22,047 bases of DNA. Origin: CAZMGD01 sp964565705 (GTDB taxonomy: Bacteria > Actinomycetota > Acidimicrobiia > Acidimicrobiales > Ilumatobacteraceae). Position numbers and translations under genes: made by a program. This document shows positions 1-6,982 of the stretch, in pieces (position 1 is the stretch's first letter; the number at the start of each line of letters is the position of its first letter). The notes beneath the pieces are model-generated. The model saw only the letters and a program-made list of their open reading frames with translations. It did no database searches and had not been told where the DNA came from. Where the stretch lies: assembly GCA_964565705.1 (NCBI GenBank), contig CAZMGD010000068.1, positions 1-22,047 on the forward strand. The letters are read 5' to 3'.

Positions 1-387
1 GCTGATGTCCCTCGTGGTCGTGACCGCAGCGATGGTGCTGCTCGCGCCGGGCTCTACGCGATGTGTGGGCCTGCCTTCGACCCGATCGCCACCATCGCCC
101 TGCCCACCGCGAAGATCGCCGTCATGGGCCCCGAAGCAGCCGTCAACGCCGTGTACGCCAACAAGATCGCCGCCATCGACGACCCCACCGAACGCGCCAC
201 CTACGTCGCCGAACGGCGCGCCGAGTACGAGACCGACGTCGACCTCTACCACCTCGCCAGCGAGCTGGTCATCGACGCCGTCGTCGACTTCCCCGACCTC
301 CGCGACGACATCGTGCGCCGCTTCGCCACCGCCGACCCCGTCGACCGAGACGCCGTCCACAAGCGCCACGCCATCTACATGGGCTGA
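1..387 (+). CDS. Acyl-CoA carboxylase carboxyltransferase (beta) subunit, 3' fragment
   Basis: This is the C-terminal end of a biotin-dependent acyl-CoA carboxylase carboxyltransferase (propionyl/acetyl/methylcrotonyl-CoA type), which moves the carboxyl group from carboxybiotin to an acyl-CoA. What is visible is the typical family ending: GLYAMCGPAFDP, then IAVMGPEAAVNAVYANKI, then a charged helix (EYETDVDLYHLAS) and the terminal RHAIYMG. Frame 1 is open to the window edge, so the gene starts outside. The conserved part begins near base 49. The first 48 bases do not read as the family's usual sequence in this frame (see findings). Which acyl-CoA is used cannot be told from this fragment. The family assignment is solid. 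Confidence 0.85.
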   Translation, partial: ADVPRGRDRSDGAARAGLYAMCGPAFDPIATIALPTAKIAVMGPEAAVNAVYANKIAAIDDPTERATYVAERRAEYETDVDLYHLASELVIDAVVDFPDLRDDIVRRFATADPVDRDAVHKRHAIYMG

Positions 388-414
388 GCGCGCGCCGGTC
401 AGCGCTCGCTCAGC
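383..414. terminator. Possible bidirectional terminator hairpin between convergent genes
   Basis: GCTGAGCG (383-390) and CGCTCAGC (407-414) form a perfect 8-bp stem with a 16-base loop. It spans the stop codons of the carboxyltransferase (385-387) and of the convergent RpiR gene (399-401). There is no T-tract on either side, so terminator function is inferred from position and symmetry only. Confidence 0.35.
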
Positions 415-1241
415 GCGCCCGCCCGGTTCCACGCCTGCTCGGCGCGATCAAGGCGGTGCGCGGCGTCGCCGCGCAACACCGCGGACACCGACGTCACGAG
501 CAGGTTGGCGAGCGCGAGCGTGCCGACGTGGCTGTCGAACGGGCCGGCGCCGGCGGCGGCGACCACGAATGATGCGGTCGCCACGGCGGCGATCGGCGAC
601 AACCGGCTGTCGGAGATCGCGATCACCGACAGCTCCTGCTCCTTGGCCTGGCGCGCCGTGTCGACGACCCACCGGTCGTAGCGACGGAGGTCGATGACGA
701 CGAGCACGTCGCCGGCCGACGCCATCGCCAGGCGACGGAGCACCCGGACCTCGTTGCCGCCGAGCACGTCGACGTGCGGCCGCAGCGAGCCGAGGTCGTG
801 GCGCATCTGGTACGCGATGCCCGTGCTGGCCTCCCCCGACAGCATCAGCACCGAACGCTGCGCGTCGGCGAGCAGCGCGACCGCGGCATGGAGCGCGCCG
901 GCGTCGACGTCGCCGAGCGTCTTTTCGACGTTGCTGCGTTCGAGCAGGAGGTGCTGGCTGACCGGATCGTCGGCCGCCGGCTCGCGGATGCGTTCGGCTG
1001 CTGGGCGCAGGCGACCGGCGAGCTCGAGGCGCACCGACTGCTGCAGATCGGTGAAGCCGTCGAACCCGACCTTGGTGGCCAGGCGCACGACCGTTGCCGC
1101 GCCTGCCGATGCGGCCGTTGCCAGGTCGGCGACCGTGCCGAAGGCGACCAGCTCCGGCTGCGCGAGCACGACCTCGGCCACCCGGCGTTCGGCCTTGGTC
1201 AGCGAATCGGCCACCTCGGTGATCCGCGCGCCCACGTCCAT
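399..1241 (-). CDS. RpiR/MurR-family transcriptional regulator (HTH + SIS)
   Basis: A 280-aa DNA-binding regulator. The N-terminal helix-turn-helix covers about residues 1-75; the segment TVADLATAASAGAATVVRLA looks like the RpiR HTH recognition region. A SIS domain follows at about 115-255 (VLMLSGEASTGIAYQM, then GDVLVVIDLRRY, then LSVIAISDS), the fold that binds phosphosugars or related ligands in this family. The start was set at the ATG at 1241 because the protein then begins just ahead of the HTH; a GTG at 1286 would add 15 unconserved residues. It is divergent from the oxygenase at 1343, with an inverted repeat between them, so control of that gene and possibly of itself is likely. The ligand is unknown: the neighbours are amino-acid enzymes, not sugar enzymes. 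Confidence 0.85.
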   Translation of the reverse strand: MDVGARITEVADSLTKAERRVAEVVLAQPELVAFGTVADLATAASAGAATVVRLATKVGFDGFTDLQQSVRLELAGRLRPAAERIREPAADDPVSQHLLLERSNVEKTLGDVDAGALHAAVALLADAQRSVLMLSGEASTGIAYQMRHDLGSLRPHVDVLGGNEVRVLRRLAMASAGDVLVVIDLRRYDRWVVDTARQAKEQELSVIAISDSRLSPIAAVATASFVVAAAGAGPFDSHVGTLALANLLVTSVSAVLRGDAAHRLDRAEQAWNRAGALSER

Positions 1242-1289
1242 GCGCCGACACGGTAGTCGGCCGCCGCCCGGCACGCTGCGGAGCACATG

Positions 1290-1312
1290 TTCCAGATTCT
1301 GTTAGTCTGGAA
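1290..1312. promoter_or_regulatory. Inverted repeat, probable operator of the RpiR regulator
   Basis: A perfect interrupted palindrome, TTCCAGA-N9-TCTGGAA, lies in the divergent intergenic region. It is 30 bp upstream of the oxygenase ATG and 48 bp upstream of the regulator start. Its size and symmetry fit a dimeric HTH regulator, and the RpiR protein encoded alongside is the obvious candidate. Binding is inferred; only the symmetry is seen. Confidence 0.6.
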
Positions 1313-1342
1313 TGCATCCACCAGAGGACGAGAGGAGCGCCG

Positions 1343-2326
1343 ATGACCACCCGCGAGACCGCAACCGCCGTCCTCCGCGCCCATGCCCGGCCGCCGGCGG
1401 TCGAGGCGACGTGGCAGGTGCCACTCCCGCGCGCCCCACGACCCAGCACGACCGATGACCTGGTGCGTCTCGGCGGTCGCTGGAGGCACCTCCTGCCGGC
1501 AGCGGTGGGCGAGGCCCTCGTCGACTTCGTCGACCGACCGAACCCGTCGGGCGCACTCTTGCTGCGCGGCATGCCCGTGGGCGACGTGCCGGCGACGCCC
1601 GACACACCCACGTCACGCACCGGCAAGGATCTCGTCAGCGAGACGACGCTGCTCACCGTGGCCCGCTGCCTCGGTCAACCGGTCGGATACCTGCCCGAGC
1701 ACGGCGGCGACCTCGTCCAGAACCTGGTGCCCACGCGCACCAACGCCCATCGTCAGATGAGCACGTCGTCGGCGGTCACGCTGATGTTCCACACCGAGGC
1801 CGCGTTCCACCCGCATCGCCCGCGCTATTTGCTGCTGCTGTGCCTGCGCGGGGATCCGGCCGCGACGACGACCTTGTCGTCGATCACCGAGGTGCGCCCG
1901 CTGCTCGACGCCGACCAGTGGGATCTCCTGTTCCAGCCCAGGTTCCGCACGGCCGTCGACGAGAGCTACCTCGACGGCCGGGTCGGCGAGCTCGGTCCGG
2001 CGGCACCCGTGCTGAGCGGCGACCGTGATCGACCGACGATGGTGTTCGATGCCGATCTGATGCACGGCACCGACGCCGCGGCCGACGCCGCGCTGCGGGC
2101 ACTCGCCGCGGCCACCTCGACGCACCACACCTCGACCGCGCTGGAGCGCGGCGACCTGCTCATCGTCGACAACGATGCCGCGGTGCACGGCCGCAGTCCG
2201 TTCGCGCCGCGCTTCGATGGCACCGACCGCTGGTTGCAGCGCTCCTTCGTCGTCACCGACCTCGCCCCGAGTGCCCCCGATCGCCGCGGCCGCGTGATCG
2301 TGACCGAGTTCGGCCGAGCCGCCTGA
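1343..2326 (+). CDS. Clavaminate-synthase-like Fe(II)/2-oxoglutarate-dependent amino-acid oxygenase
   Basis: A 327-aa TauD/TfdA-superfamily protein of the clavaminate synthase type, the group that contains arginine, asparagine and lysine hydroxylases (VioC, AsnO, KDO). These enzymes use Fe(II), O2 and 2-oxoglutarate to hydroxylate free amino acids, mostly at C-beta. The metal triad is visible: H150 and E152 in FHTEAAFHPHRP (this subgroup has HxE, not HxD) and the distal H282 in NDAAVHGRSPF. R296, 14 residues after H282, fits the 2-oxoglutarate-binding arginine. The start is well supported: AGAGGAG at 1331-1337 sits 5 bases before the ATG. The gene follows a probable RpiR operator and is followed after 29 bp by a threonine aldolase gene, which suggests that its beta-hydroxy amino acid product is then cleaved. 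The amino acid itself cannot be read from the sequence. Confidence 0.82.
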   Translation: MTTRETATAVLRAHARPPAVEATWQVPLPRAPRPSTTDDLVRLGGRWRHLLPAAVGEALVDFVDRPNPSGALLLRGMPVGDVPATPDTPTSRTGKDLVSETTLLTVARCLGQPVGYLPEHGGDLVQNLVPTRTNAHRQMSTSSAVTLMFHTEAAFHPHRPRYLLLLCLRGDPAATTTLSSITEVRPLLDADQWDLLFQPRFRTAVDESYLDGRVGELGPAAPVLSGDRDRPTMVFDADLMHGTDAAADAALRALAAATSTHHTSTALERGDLLIVDNDAAVHGRSPFAPRFDGTDRWLQRSFVVTDLAPSAPDRRGRVIVTEFGRAA

Positions 2327-2355
2327 CAGCGAGCGCAGCGAGCCAAACTGTCGCG

Positions 2356-3414
2356 GTGCCCAACCTGCCCGATCCTCCCCTGCACGGGTTCGCCAGCGAC
2401 AACAACGCCGGGGTGCATCCCGCGGTGATGGCGGCGATCGAGGCGGCCAACGTCGGCCACGCCGTGGCCTACGGCGATGACCGCTGGACCCGGACCTGCG
2501 CCGACCGCTTCCGCGACCTGTTCGGCGGTCACGCCGAGACCTACCTCGTCTGGAGCGGCACCGGAGCCAACGTGATGGCGCTCGCCACGCTGCACTCCCC
2601 CGCCGCCGCCGTCGTGTGCACGGAGAGTGCCCACATCGAGGTCGACGAGACGGGGGCCGCCGAGCGGATCATCGGCACCAAGCTGATCGATCTGCCAGCG
2701 CCGCACGGCAAGCTGCAGCCGGATCAGCTCTTGGCACTCGCCCACCTCCAGGGCGACGTGCACCACGTGCAGCCGCGGATCCTCTCGCTCACCCAGAGCA
2801 CCGAGCTCGGCACCGTGTACACCGTGGACGAGGTGGGCGCACTGTGCGAGACGGCGCACGGCCTCGGCATGCTCGTCCACATGGACGGGGCCCGGATCGC
2901 CAACGCGGTCGCCGCGCTCGGCGGCACGCACGAGGTGCTGCGGGCCACCACCGTCGACGCCGGGGTGGACGTGCTGACGTTCGGCGGCACCAAGAACGGC
3001 CTGCTCTGCGGTGAGGCGGTGGTCTTCTTGACCCCAGGACTCGATCGCTTCGCGGGGTTCATCCGCAAGCAGGTCAACATGCTCCCGTCGAAGATGCGGT
3101 TCATCGCCGCCCAGATGTCCGCACTGCTCGACGGCGATCTGTGGCTGGCCAACGCCGCCCACGCGAACGCGATGGCTCGACGCCTCCACGACGAGATCGG
3201 CGTCACGCTCGGGATCACCAAGATGCCGGCGGTCAACAGCCTGTACCCCGTGCTCCACCCCGCTCACGCGAAGGAGCTCGCCGCCTGGAGCTTCTTCTAC
3301 GACTGGGACGTGCACGCCCACACCGTGCGTTGGATGACGGCCTGGGACACCACCGAGGCCGATGTCGAGACGTTTGCCGCCACTGTCCGTGAGGTCGTGG
3401 GCCGACCGGTGTGA
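2356..3414 (+). CDS. ltaE: Low-specificity L-threonine aldolase family (PLP-dependent)
   Basis: A 352-aa fold-type I PLP enzyme of the threonine aldolase/beta-eliminating lyase family. Members cleave beta-hydroxy-alpha-amino acids into glycine and an aldehyde. The N-terminus (FASDNNAGVHPAVMAAI), H93 in ESAHIEVDE (ring-stacking His), D177 and R180 in HMDGAR, and the Schiff-base lysine K213 in FGGTKNGLLCGE are all present. Length is normal for the family. The start is GTG; no convincing ribosome site is visible ahead of it, so translation may depend on the oxygenase gene ending 29 bp upstream. Pairing with a C-beta hydroxylase hints that the physiological substrate is a hydroxylated amino acid other than threonine; that part is inference. 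Confidence 0.88.
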   Translation: MPNLPDPPLHGFASDNNAGVHPAVMAAIEAANVGHAVAYGDDRWTRTCADRFRDLFGGHAETYLVWSGTGANVMALATLHSPAAAVVCTESAHIEVDETGAAERIIGTKLIDLPAPHGKLQPDQLLALAHLQGDVHHVQPRILSLTQSTELGTVYTVDEVGALCETAHGLGMLVHMDGARIANAVAALGGTHEVLRATTVDAGVDVLTFGGTKNGLLCGEAVVFLTPGLDRFAGFIRKQVNMLPSKMRFIAAQMSALLDGDLWLANAAHANAMARRLHDEIGVTLGITKMPAVNSLYPVLHPAHAKELAAWSFFYDWDVHAHTVRWMTAWDTTEADVETFAATVREVVGRPV

Positions 3415-3440
3415 CATGCGCCGTTGCCCGCGATGGTGAG

Positions 3441-3470
3441 TTGACCCGCGGGTCAGTGACGTTTTACAGT
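3441..3470 (+). promoter_or_regulatory. Promoter of the whiB gene with an overlapping palindromic operator
   Basis: TTGACC (3441-3446) and TACAGT (3465-3470) form a -35/-10 pair with an 18-bp spacer, matching 5 of 6 and 4 of 6 consensus bases. A perfect 14-bp palindrome, TGACCCGCGGGTCA, occupies 3442-3455 and covers most of the -35 box. A protein bound there would block RNA polymerase. A leader of about 58 bases would precede the WhiB ATG. The promoter is predicted from sequence only. Confidence 0.5.
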
Positions 3471-3534
3471 CGCCGGGCAGGGGGTGCACACGGGGTGGCA
3501 ACGCTGCCGTGACACAGACGACTCGAGGGGTTTC

Positions 3535-3840
3535 ATGACGACGGTTGAGATCATCGCCCGGCGCGAGGTCACCGATGACGCGTGGATGGACAGCGCGGCC
3601 TGCAAGGGCCTGACCCATCTGTTCTTCCCGGCCCCGGCCGAACGCCCGCAGGCGCGAGAGCGCCGCGAGGCGACGGCTCGGATGGTCTGCCGGGAGTGTT
3701 CGGTCCGGACGTTGTGTCGCGACTTCGCCCGCGACTACCACGAGTACGGCGTCTGGGGTGGCGAGAGCGAGGACGAGCGCCACGAAGCGGGATACCGGCT
3801 GATCGCCCCGATCGGCGTCCGCTCCCGCCACAGCGCCTGA
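3535..3840 (+). CDS. WhiB-family iron-sulfur transcriptional regulator
   Basis: A 101-aa Wbl protein. The four cluster-binding cysteines are C23 (SAACKGL), C52, C55 and C61 (CRECSVRTLC), in the standard C-x2-C-x5-C arrangement for a [4Fe-4S] cluster. The turn motif GVWGGESEDER (72-82) follows, then a short basic tail. Such proteins usually act with the primary sigma factor at target promoters and are found only in Actinobacteria and their phages. The ATG at 3535 was chosen because a GAGGGG element (3526-3531) lies just upstream; an extension back to 3484 would be unconserved. The gene is monocistronic, with its own predicted promoter and palindrome. Which Wbl class it belongs to is not clear. 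Confidence 0.93.
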   Translation: MTTVEIIARREVTDDAWMDSAACKGLTHLFFPAPAERPQARERREATARMVCRECSVRTLCRDFARDYHEYGVWGGESEDERHEAGYRLIAPIGVRSRHSA

Positions 3841-3888
3841 CACCGACCACGGTCGCGCCCGGCTCCGTCGGGCTGACATGATCGTCGG

Positions 3889-4974
3889 GTGCCGATGGCT
3901 CCTGCGACCCCCGAGCAGCAGCGAGTGGCGAGCAGCCACCGCACCGCGCTGCACGCTGCCTGGACGGCCTACGGTGACGATCGCCAGATCACCTCGGTCA
4001 CCGAGGTCAGCGCGTTCGTGTCGACGAACGCCGTGTACCGCATCGCCCTCGACGACGGCAGCAACGTCATCGCCAAGGTCTCCTCGTACGGCTCGTACTT
4101 CCTGTTCGCCGAGGATCACGACCGGCTCTACCGGCTGAGCCACCTGCTCGCCGACACGCCCTTCTCCCACCTGCTCGCCCGCGTGCTCGGCCGGGACGGC
4201 CGAGCGTTCACCTGGTACGACGGCAAGCTCTGGGCGGTGTTCTACGAGGAGATCGACCGGGCGCGCAGCCTGCCGCCGATCCTCGACGACGACGAGATCG
4301 AGAACCTGGCCCGCGAGATGGCCCGCCTCCACCTGGCCTCGGCGGAGGCCGCGCACCACATGCCGCCGATGTCCAACTCGGTCAAGGCCGACGCGATCCA
4401 CCTGCTGGAGCAGTTGGAAAGCCCGATCGCCCCGTTCGTGTTCGGGCTCAGCGCCACCGAGGTCGCGTCAGTGTGGAGCCACGCCCACCGTTTCCTCCTC
4501 ACCCTCGAGCGGGTGCGCTACGACGAGTGGTTGCGCATCCCAGTGCTCGTCGACTGGAACCTCGGCAACTTCTCCGTCGCCGACGGACCCGACGGCACGT
4601 TCCACCTGTACTCGCGCTGGGACTACGACTGGTTCCGTCTCGAACCGCGCGTCCACGACTTCTACTTCTGCTCGCGGGTCTCGAGCCAGACCGGTGATCG
4701 CGAGTCGTGGACGTACTCGTCGCACACGCTCGCCGAACCGCGATTCCTGCGATTCATCGCGGCCTACCACGAGGTCTACCCGCTGACCGAGCAGGAGGTG
4801 CGCTTCATTCCCGAGGCCTACCGCTTCTTCATCCTCAACTACGTGATCCGCGAGGGGAAGCGGTTCTTCCGGCCCGACCTCTGCGCACGCTTCCGCACCG
4901 AAGCCGCGACCACCTACCTCCCCGGTCTCGACCGTTTCGACGTCACCCCCCTGCTCCGAGCGATCGGCGCATGA
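3889..4974 (+). CDS. APH/choline-kinase-like phosphotransferase family protein
   Basis: A 361-aa protein with the aminoglycoside-phosphotransferase/choline-kinase fold. K63 in NVIAKVSSYGS is a plausible nucleotide-binding lysine. The catalytic loop reads VLVDWNLGNFSV: D222 and N227 keep the spacing of the Brenner motif HxDxxxxN, but its His is replaced by V220. The metal-binding segment is WDYDW (244-248). The C-terminus is rich in aromatic and basic residues. The start may be GTG 3889 or the ATG at 3895; neither has a clear ribosome site. The stop overlaps the next gene's ATG (ATGA), so the two are translationally coupled. The phosphate acceptor is unknown; a small alcohol or amino alcohol would be typical of the fold. 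Confidence 0.7.
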   Translation: MPMAPATPEQQRVASSHRTALHAAWTAYGDDRQITSVTEVSAFVSTNAVYRIALDDGSNVIAKVSSYGSYFLFAEDHDRLYRLSHLLADTPFSHLLARVLGRDGRAFTWYDGKLWAVFYEEIDRARSLPPILDDDEIENLAREMARLHLASAEAAHHMPPMSNSVKADAIHLLEQLESPIAPFVFGLSATEVASVWSHAHRFLLTLERVRYDEWLRIPVLVDWNLGNFSVADGPDGTFHLYSRWDYDWFRLEPRVHDFYFCSRVSSQTGDRESWTYSSHTLAEPRFLRFIAAYHEVYPLTEQEVRFIPEAYRFFILNYVIREGKRFFRPDLCARFRTEAATTYLPGLDRFDVTPLLRAIGA

Positions 4975-6167
4975 CGATCTCGGCTGAGCGCTGGGTCGTC
5001 GCCGGCTCCGGCGACGATTTCCTGCTCGCGACGGGTCTTCGGCTCGCGGGAACGCAGCGCGAGATCGGCGCCGCGCTCGCCGAGGAGGTGGCCGCGACGT
5101 TCCCATCGATCGTGAGCGATCCGCCCGATCCCGCGGTGAGCGCCGCGCGTCGCCGTTGGACGGACCTGCACTGGCCCGAGCACGCTCGCCGCATGCTCGG
5201 CTTCGCCGATCATCTGGGCCTCGATCCCCACGACGGTTCGATCGACCTGGTCGATCTCGTCGGCATCCCAGTCGGTACCGGTTGCTCGGCGGTGTGGTGT
5301 CCGCCGGCTTCCTCCGCTTCCGGATGCAGCCTCCTCGCCCGCAACTTCGACTTCCGGACCGGATCGATCTTCGAGGTCATGGGTCTGGATGGCGGAACTG
5401 TGGGGACGCCGCCGATGATGAGCCGCCCGTACGTCATCGCCACCGCCCCGTCCGATGTCGGCCTGGGCTCCGTCGTGGTCGCGGCGTGCGACTTCACGGG
5501 CTGCTTCGAAGGCGTCAACGAGGCCGGCCTCGCCGTGGTGCTGCTCGCCGACGACGAGTCGTCGGGCCTGCGACCGTCGTGGAACGTCCAGGCGGGCGTG
5601 CACGAACTGCAGTTGCCGCGGTTGGTGCTCGACCAGTGCGCGTCGGTGGCCGAAGCGATCGTCGTGCTCCACACGCTGAAGCAGTACGACCAGTCGATGA
5701 GTGCCCACTATCTGCTCGCCGACCGCTCGGGGGCTGCCGCCGTCTGGGAGCGCGAGACCCACAACGCCGAGCACGTGGTGCCCCTCACCGATGGCCCGTC
5801 CGTGGTCACCAACTACTTGCTCCACCGCCATCCGGTGGTCAGCGACCTGCCTGACGACGATCCGCAGCGCGGCGACATGTTCGACCGGGCGCGGCGTCTC
5901 GCGGCTCGGCTCTCGCGGGTGCCGCTCGCCGCGGCGGACGTCCACAGCGCCCTCGACGCCGTCGCGATCACCGGCGGGCCACCGGTCGCTCGCACGCTGT
6001 GGCACACCTCGTTCGACCTCGACGCGGCGACGATGACCGTCGAGTTCCACCTCGGCAACCGGCCCGACGGCACCGCCCGTCGTAGCGCCCCCGACACCGT
6101 CGCCGCGGGACAGGCGACCCACGCGCGTCTGCAGACGCCGTGCGGCGACCGCCCGAAGCCTCAGTGA
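4971..6167 (+). CDS. C45-type Ntn hydrolase / acyl-CoA:6-APA acyltransferase-like protein
   Basis: A 398-aa N-terminal-nucleophile amidohydrolase, of the group including the penicillin acyltransferase (peptidase family C45). These enzymes self-cleave just before a cysteine that becomes the catalytic N-terminal residue. Here the likely cleavage is G104/C105 in VGTGCSAVW. Other family marks are ARNFDF (R124, N125, D127), the GVNEAGLAVV strand with N183, and TNYLLH with N281. No signal peptide is visible, so it is probably cytoplasmic. It is coupled by an ATGA overlap to the kinase-like gene upstream. Its last codons overlap the 3' end of the convergent prmA by 7 bp. The substrate is unknown: an amide bond is likely, either cleaved or formed by acyl transfer. 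Confidence 0.78.
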   Translation: MTISAERWVVAGSGDDFLLATGLRLAGTQREIGAALAEEVAATFPSIVSDPPDPAVSAARRRWTDLHWPEHARRMLGFADHLGLDPHDGSIDLVDLVGIPVGTGCSAVWCPPASSASGCSLLARNFDFRTGSIFEVMGLDGGTVGTPPMMSRPYVIATAPSDVGLGSVVVAACDFTGCFEGVNEAGLAVVLLADDESSGLRPSWNVQAGVHELQLPRLVLDQCASVAEAIVVLHTLKQYDQSMSAHYLLADRSGAAAVWERETHNAEHVVPLTDGPSVVTNYLLHRHPVVSDLPDDDPQRGDMFDRARRLAARLSRVPLAAADVHSALDAVAITGGPPVARTLWHTSFDLDAATMTVEFHLGNRPDGTARRSAPDTVAAGQATHARLQTPCGDRPKPQ

Positions 6168-6979
6168 CGTAGCGCGACCGCCGCCCAGCCGTCGCGGGTC
6201 GCGACATCGGCGACGTGCAGCGGCGCGAGCGCGTCGACGACGTGCTCGTACTGGCCGTCGAGCACCCCGCTGATGATCACGACACCAGCCGGCGACACCA
6301 GCCGCACCAGGTCGGGCGCCAGATCGATCAGATGCGGAGCGAGGACGTTGGCGAGCACCACGTCGTAGGGCCCGGGCAACTCGTCGAGCGTCGCGGTCGA
6401 CGCGTGCACGAGCTCGCCCACGCCGTTGGCGGCGGCGTTGGCGGTGGCCACCGGCACCGCTGCTGGCGAGATGTCGACGGCGTCGCAGGTGGACGCCCCG
6501 AGCCGGGCGGCGGCGACGGAGAGCACGCCGCTGCCGCAGCCGACGTCGAGCACCGACGCGCCGTGCCACAGCACCGATCGCAGGGCGCGCAGCGTCAGCA
6601 CGGTCGTCGGATGATCGCCGAGCCCGAACGTCGCGCCGGGCTCGATCCGGATCACGGTCACTCCCGACGGGTCGTCGAAGGCCAGCCAGGCGGGCACGAC
6701 GACGAGGTCGTCGCTGACCCACGTCGGCCCGGCGTGCTCGCGCCACGACTCGGCGAGCGCATCGTCGACCTCGTGGAGGTGCCAGCGCCACCGGGCCGGG
6801 AAGGCCTCCGCGGCGCGGGTGACCGACTCGACGTCCTCGCCGAGCGACGTGTGCAGCTCCACGATGTCGCCCTCCGCGACCGGTCGCTCCTCCACCGCGA
6901 CCACGCCGAGGGCCCAGAGCGCGTCCGAGGCCAGCTCGGCGTCGGGGGCCGGCACGGACAGGACCAGCATCAGCGCCAT
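6161..6979 (-). CDS. prmA: Ribosomal protein L11 methyltransferase (PrmA-like)
   Basis: A 272-aa class I SAM-dependent methyltransferase with PrmA layout: an N-terminal substrate-recognition domain (1-75), the linker helix region ending in RIEPGATFGLGDHPTT (111-126), motif I DVGCGSG (145-151), the acidic ribose-binding DAVDIS, and the catalytic-site segment ANVLAPHL (210-217). PrmA trimethylates ribosomal protein L11 in the cytoplasm. The usual GTGxHxTT motif is GLGDHPTT here, a mild change. The ATG is 3 bp downstream of the carbonic-anhydrase-like gene's stop, so the two form an operon. The short N-terminal domain leaves some chance that it modifies another protein. Confidence 0.82.
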   Translation of the reverse strand: MALMLVLSVPAPDAELASDALWALGVVAVEERPVAEGDIVELHTSLGEDVESVTRAAEAFPARWRWHLHEVDDALAESWREHAGPTWVSDDLVVVPAWLAFDDPSGVTVIRIEPGATFGLGDHPTTVLTLRALRSVLWHGASVLDVGCGSGVLSVAAARLGASTCDAVDISPAAVPVATANAAANGVGELVHASTATLDELPGPYDVVLANVLAPHLIDLAPDLVRLVSPAGVVIISGVLDGQYEHVVDALAPLHVADVATRDGWAAVALRH

Positions 6980-6982
6980 CGA

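Noticed and set aside
5..697. Plus-strand frame of 230 codons over the carboxyltransferase and RpiR genes
   Set aside because: Composition is Pro/Ser/Thr/Arg-rich as expected from a shifted GC-rich frame; the real genes there have family motifs.
1199..1489. Minus-strand frame overlapping the regulator start and the oxygenase 5' end
   Set aside because: It crosses the divergent promoter and palindrome, and has no domain; the RpiR and oxygenase starts explain the region.
2327..2355. Short GCGAGCGCAGCGAGC sequence between the oxygenase and aldolase genes, considered as a repeat element
   Set aside because: I saw only one copy in the window, so there is no basis to call it a repeat family.
1966..4401. 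Very long minus-strand open frame (811 codons) antisense to the oxygenase, aldolase, whiB and kinase-like genes
   Set aside because: High GC removes stop codons on the opposite strand. The translation is rich in His, Arg and Val with no recognisable domain, and it lies over four genes with clear motifs.
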